Shown piece by piece: positions 25,356-28,387 of a stretch of 28,387 nucleotides of DNA. The translations under genes and the position numbers were made by a program. Under the pieces are notes generated by a model. The model was not told where the DNA came from, made no database searches, and saw only the letters and a program-made list of their open reading frames with translations. Each line of letters begins with the position of its first letter. Position 1 is the first letter of the stretch. The DNA comes from UBA6544 sp038131165 (GTDB lineage Bacteria > Pseudomonadota > Alphaproteobacteria > UBA8366): the NCBI GenBank assembly GCA_038131165.1, contig JAYPOZ010000057.1, positions 1 through 28,387 on the forward strand. Reading direction: 5' to 3'.

Positions 25356-26116
25356 CGGTCCTCCAGGGTCGCCTTGAGGTAGGACAGCAACGGATACAAG
25401 CCGGCGAACAGCGCGATCAGGAAGCCGTATTTCCCCTCCCGATAACCTTTGCGGCCGACATAGCACTTATAGAACCGGGAGAAGAGACGGCGGATATTGC
25501 GGGCGAAGCTGCCGCCTCCGCCATGTTCGCGGATATCGCGCGCGCGCACCGTCGTATATCGATCGAGGCGCATGATCATGTCCGAGATGTTGCGGTCGAC
25601 GTAGTGAACCATCCGAGCGTTCAGCCGACCTTCCGGTCCGCGAAGATCGAGGCCCGGATGAATGCGTTCATTCCCCCAGCGCTTGCAGTCGCGCCGCGAC
25701 AGGCGCGGCGCGGCGCTGACGCCCCAGGCGGCACCCCAGCCGTAGCGGACAAGCGTGTCGCCAACGTAATTGTCGAAGGGGACGAGGTAGTAGTTAACGC
25801 TGTCCGATGCGATCGCTTCGCGGATCTCCGCGGCGAGTTCAGGTGTCACTCTTTCGTCGGCATCGACTTCGAGGATCCAATCGCCCGCGCAGGCTTCAAG
25901 GCCGGTATTTCGCCGGTCTCCTTCGATGTCCCAGGCGCCTTCGATAAGGCGATCCGTAAAAAGCGCGGCGATGGCGTCGCTGCCGTCTGTGCATTTATCG
26001 AGGACGACGACCAACTCGTCGGCGAACGACAGGCATTCCAGACATTCTGCGAGCTGGTGCTCTTCATTGTGGACGACCACAAGGGCAGAGAGTTTCGGCG
26101 TTGTCGGGCTGGTCAT
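25352..26116 (-). CDS. Glycosyltransferase family 2, WaaE/KdtX-like
   Basis: GT-A transferase of 254 residues. It starts with the nucleotide-binding strand LSALVVVHNEEHQL, followed by ADELVVVLDKCTDGS. The metal-binding DxD lies in WILEVDADERVTPEL. Later landmarks are GWGAAWGVSAAPRLSRR and a C-terminal amphipathic or membrane-edge segment (GKYGFLIALFAGLYPLLSYL). The order and the HNEE/DADER pair resemble WaaE/KdtX enzymes, which put glucose on the inner-core heptose of lipopolysaccharide. The ATG at 26116 overlaps the stop of the GT9 gene by four bases (ATGA). The extra open frame to 26284 lies inside the GT9 gene and is not family-like. The family is firm; the WaaE resemblance is moderate. 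Confidence 0.91.
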   Translation of the reverse strand: MTSPTTPKLSALVVVHNEEHQLAECLECLSFADELVVVLDKCTDGSDAIAALFTDRLIEGAWDIEGDRRNTGLEACAGDWILEVDADERVTPELAAEIREAIASDSVNYYLVPFDNYVGDTLVRYGWGAAWGVSAAPRLSRRDCKRWGNERIHPGLDLRGPEGRLNARMVHYVDRNISDMIMRLDRYTTVRARDIREHGGGGSFARNIRRLFSRFYKCYVGRKGYREGKYGFLIALFAGLYPLLSYLKATLEDR

Positions 26117-27063
26117 CGTGTTTTCATTTCCACTCGGTCCTTGAGTCGAATCGCGGCCTCTACCACACTCTCGACCGTAAGGCCCTTCATAAGCGTTCCG
26201 GTTGTACGATGGTCGTATCCGGGCGTCCCGACAAGATCGTCGTAGGATTCCCGCGTCCGCACGAAATCGCAATCGTCTCCCCACGGGGCGTAATGCTCGG
26301 TCCGGCTCGGGCCGAAGAGGCCCAGCGTCGGAATGCCGACCGCCGCCGCCATGTGCATGAGGCCGGAGTCATTGCCGACGAAAAAGGCGCATTTGGCTAG
26401 ATTGTCGGCCACGTCGGACAAGTCGCCGACACCGACGAAATCGAGGCATCGGTCCGCCGAGAGACCTTCGAGCAACGGCGTCACCTGCGCACGTTCGCCG
26501 CTGGACGCAAACACCGCGACCTTGAAACCCGCCATGGCCCCATCGACGGCGGTCAGACGCCGCGCGAGTTCGAGGTAGTTTTCAATCGGCCACTGCTTGC
26601 CAATCCAATTCGTGGCCGGAGCGATGGCCAGGACAGGATCGTCCCCCGACAGCGGCGGTCCGGAAACGGCCGGCCATAATTGCGGCGCCGGTGCCGCGTC
26701 TTCCAGCCCTATCGTCGAGGCGAGAAGTTCGACGCGATGCATGTCACGACCGGGTTTGGGAATCACGTAGCGGGTTCCGGCCTTCAGACAGTACGCCAGC
26801 AGCGAGCGTCTGAGATCGACAATAATATCCCATTTAACCGAGAGGCATTTCCGCCAAAGTGCGAGCCAATGTGCGCTGTAGGCCTTCTTTTGCAGGACGA
26901 TCAGGCGGTCCAGCTGGGGAAAGTTTCGGAACAGCGACGCTGCCGCAGGACCGGCCACGACCGTGAATTTTGCTGACGGGTGCCGAGCGGCAAGATGTGT
27001 TAATATGCCGGTCGAAAGCACGGCGTCGCCAACCCGATTTGCCGTCACGAAAAGGATACGCAT
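26113..27063 (-). CDS. Glycosyltransferase family 9 (heptosyltransferase-like)
   Basis: Transferase of 316 residues related to WaaC/WaaF, which add ADP-heptose to the lipopolysaccharide inner core. It opens with MRILFVTANRVGDAVLSTG, the usual GDAVLS loop, and has APATNWIGKQWPIENYLELA in the middle. The sugar-nucleotide site reads FFVGNDSGLMHMAAAVGIPTLGLFGPS. The ATG at 27063 has GGAAGG ten bases upstream; the open frame to 27105 adds nothing recognisable. It is the first gene of the operon, divergent from ygfZ with a 116-base shared control region. Whether it is heptosyltransferase I, II or III, or a paralogue for another sugar, cannot be decided from the sequence. Confidence 0.92.
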   Translation of the reverse strand: MRILFVTANRVGDAVLSTGILTHLAARHPSAKFTVVAGPAAASLFRNFPQLDRLIVLQKKAYSAHWLALWRKCLSVKWDIIVDLRRSLLAYCLKAGTRYVIPKPGRDMHRVELLASTIGLEDAAPAPQLWPAVSGPPLSGDDPVLAIAPATNWIGKQWPIENYLELARRLTAVDGAMAGFKVAVFASSGERAQVTPLLEGLSADRCLDFVGVGDLSDVADNLAKCAFFVGNDSGLMHMAAAVGIPTLGLFGPSRTEHYAPWGDDCDFVRTRESYDDLVGTPGYDHRTTGTLMKGLTVESVVEAAIRLKDRVEMKTR

Positions 27064-27179
27064 CCAGGAATTGCCTTCCAAGTCGGTTATACGCAGCGCA
27101 TACAACCTTCACAAGCCGGACCTTGCGGCCGCGCCGTCGGGTCCCCAGATTTCCCTCAGGCCAAGAGATCGGGTGAGAT

Positions 27180-28082
27180 ATGACAACGTTTCGACAAGTG
27201 CGGCTGGAAGACCGGGGATTGATCACCGTCGGCGGCCCGGACCGACGTGCTTTCCTGCAGGGTTTGATTTCCAATGATGTTGAGCGGGCGGGACCGGAGC
27301 GCGCCATTTGGGCGGCGCTGCTTACGGCCCAGGGGAAATACCTCCACGACTTTTTCATCGTGGAGTTGGACTCCGTGCTTTACCTCGATTGCGAGGCGGA
27401 ACGGCTTATGGATCTCGGACAACGTCTGAGCAGGTTCAAGCTGCGCGCCAAGATCGATCTGGGCATCGCCGAAGATTACGGCGTTTGGGTGGCATACGGC
27501 TCCGATGCCTTGCCCCGTGCCGGATTATCCGCCGACCCGGGGCACGCGGTTGGACGCGCTGGCGGAACCCTCTATTGCGACCCGCGCGTACCGGCGATCG
27601 GCCTGCGTGCCATTCTGCCGAAATCGTCGGCGGCTGCGGTATGGCATGATCTGGGTGCCGAGCCGGGGGACCGTCAGGAGTATGACCGAAAGCGCATGAT
27701 GCTCGGTCTTCCGGACGGTAGCCGTGACATGGTTGTCGAAAAGTCGATCCTGCTCGAGAACAATTTCGATTCTCTGCATGGGGTCGATTGGAATAAGGGC
27801 TGCTATGTCGGGCAGGAACTCACCGCCAGGACCAAGTACAGGGGCTTGATCAAGAAGCGGCTCATGCCGGTCGAAATTGATGGGGGTACGCCCGAAGCCG
27901 GAACGCCGGTCGTCTTCGATGGCCGCGATGCCGGCGAGATGAGGTCTGCGGCAGGCAATGTCGGCTTGGCGTTATTGCGGCTTGAGCCCATGGAAGAAGC
28001 TCTGGCGGAAGGCCGCCCGCTGACGGCAGACGGAGCACATATCGTACCACGCCGGCCCGATTGGGACGTAACTTCCTGTTGA
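27180..28082 (+). CDS. ygfZ: Folate-binding protein YgfZ, iron-sulfur cluster maintenance
   Basis: GcvT-related protein of 300 residues that uses tetrahydrofolate to help assemble or repair certain iron-sulfur enzymes, including the tRNA-modifying MiaB. The defining YgfZ signature is KGCYVGQELTARTKYRG at 206-222, with the conserved Cys208. The N-terminal part (GPDRRAFLQGLISNDV near 19-34, then LLTAQGKYLHDFFI) is the usual folate-binding fold start. It is too short and carries the wrong signature to be glycine-cleavage GcvT. The ATG has GGTGAG nearby. It is divergent from the GT9 gene and transcribed towards an AT-rich non-coding stretch. The sequence assignment is confident. Confidence 0.95.
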   Translation: MTTFRQVRLEDRGLITVGGPDRRAFLQGLISNDVERAGPERAIWAALLTAQGKYLHDFFIVELDSVLYLDCEAERLMDLGQRLSRFKLRAKIDLGIAEDYGVWVAYGSDALPRAGLSADPGHAVGRAGGTLYCDPRVPAIGLRAILPKSSAAAVWHDLGAEPGDRQEYDRKRMMLGLPDGSRDMVVEKSILLENNFDSLHGVDWNKGCYVGQELTARTKYRGLIKKRLMPVEIDGGTPEAGTPVVFDGRDAGEMRSAAGNVGLALLRLEPMEEALAEGRPLTADGAHIVPRRPDWDVTSC

Positions 28083-28114
28083 CGGCAAGGTTGCGAATGC
28101 GGTGTCTGTCGGAA

Positions 28115-28143
28115 AATAAATGCGCAATAAATGCGCAATAAAT
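28115..28143. repeat. 11-base tandem repeat, about 2.6 copies
   Basis: AATAAATGCGC occurs twice without change (28115-28125 and 28126-28136) and continues for seven more bases (28137-28143). The unit is near one helical turn, so copies face the same side of the DNA. It sits at the boundary where the AT-rich stretch begins after ygfZ. Confidence 0.8.
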
Positions 28144-28300
28144 ACTTAACTTTACATTTGCGTACCATAGTAACTTCAAACGATTGATTTATAATATTCG
28201 ATTATTGTCTATTATGTTGTAGTTAATCGATGTCAGTATACTAAATGTAGCTTTAATGACGGATGCGGCCGAATATCGGTTCTGCACTATTGTTAAATGC

Positions 28301-28330
28301 TTCGCATTACTTGAAAAAGTTTGCTATATA
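28301..28330 (+). promoter_or_regulatory. Candidate promoter facing the window's end
   Basis: TTCGCA (28301-28306) stands 18 bases before TATATA (28325-28330), which is preceded by TGC, an extended -10 feature. The -35 lies within the AATGC/GCATT hairpin symmetry at 28296-28308. The gene it would serve lies beyond the window. Confidence 0.35.
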
Positions 28331-28387
28331 TTAGCCCCTATTCCCCGGATGAGGCGGCGTTTTGCTGATGCCAGAACTGGATTCTGA

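Larger units (their letters stand above)
28083..28387. other. AT-rich non-coding stretch
   Basis: No gene is visible in these 305 bases. Composition changes sharply: I count 32 G or C in the 120 bases from 28141 to 28260, about 27%, against a GC-rich background. It holds an 11-base tandem repeat, a seven-base inverted repeat TCGATTA/TAATCGA (28198-28204 and 28224-28230), a small AATGC-TTC-GCATT hairpin (28296-28308) and a candidate promoter facing the window's end. I see no DnaA boxes. It is probably the control region of the next gene or an acquired insert. Confidence 0.6.

Noticed and set aside
28083..28387. Replication origin in the AT-rich stretch
   Set aside because: No DnaA-box-like TTATCCACA sites are present and no origin-associated genes adjoin.
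28349..28387. Short frame of 12 codons at the end of the window
   Set aside because: It opens with ATGAGG and closes with TGA at the last base, but has no ribosome site or recognisable content; an alternative ATG at 28369 runs off the window and cannot be judged.

Overview
This window is GC-rich chromosomal DNA that reads as an alphaproteobacterium, most likely of the Rhodospirillales type. The reasons are the glyQ-glyS-ppdK gene order, a long-chain polyprenyl diphosphate synthase divergent from a DUF2007/TrmN6-type methyltransferase and an S49 peptidase, a large TRAP transporter locus, and strong G/C at third codon positions (which also produces many long, spurious antisense ORFs). No phage, plasmid, IS or CRISPR signature is visible. 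The assignment is inferred from gene content, not from a search.

Layout. (1) 1-8443, mostly minus strand: a transport block. An amidase (7148-8443) is followed by a TRAP operon in the order dctP-dctM-dctQ plus a four-helix membrane protein (6895 down to 2870). Further along are a second, orphan dctP paralogue (559-1623) and a secreted rhodanese (48-488). Between them, on the plus strand, are a 2TM protein and a CBS-CBS-BON protein. (2) 8524-8683: a tRNA-Pro(CGG) unit with a near-consensus promoter and a strong intrinsic terminator. (3) 8738-11158, plus strand: an FkbM-type methyltransferase, an SDR oxidoreductase and a disordered hypothetical protein. (4) 11186-20183: housekeeping genes. These are ispB (minus), a fused DUF2007-methyltransferase, an S49 peptidase, a small zinc-ribbon membrane protein, glyQ-glyS and ppdK. 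(5) 20348-22408: two tandem paralogues of an unusual receiver-domain protein with a shared, unrecognised C-terminal domain. The second copy is interrupted by one in-frame amber codon at a position that is Trp in the first. (6) 27063 down to 22552: a tightly overlapping surface-polysaccharide operon (GT9-GT2-GT4-asnB). (7) 27180-28082: ygfZ, then an AT-rich, repeat-containing non-coding stretch to the end.

How the genes fit together. The TRAP receptors, permeases and small membrane protein probably form one uptake system for an organic acid, and the upstream amidase may process the imported compound. The dctP mRNA carries structure on both sides: a leader with mutually exclusive pairings and a double hairpin before dctM. 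The GT9/GT2/GT4/AsnB set looks like a lipopolysaccharide-core branch with an amidation step.

The most interesting features are the broken tandem receiver pair with its uncharacterised output domain and missing Mg-binding acid, the enlarged DctQ with its extra membrane partner, and the structured dctP leader.
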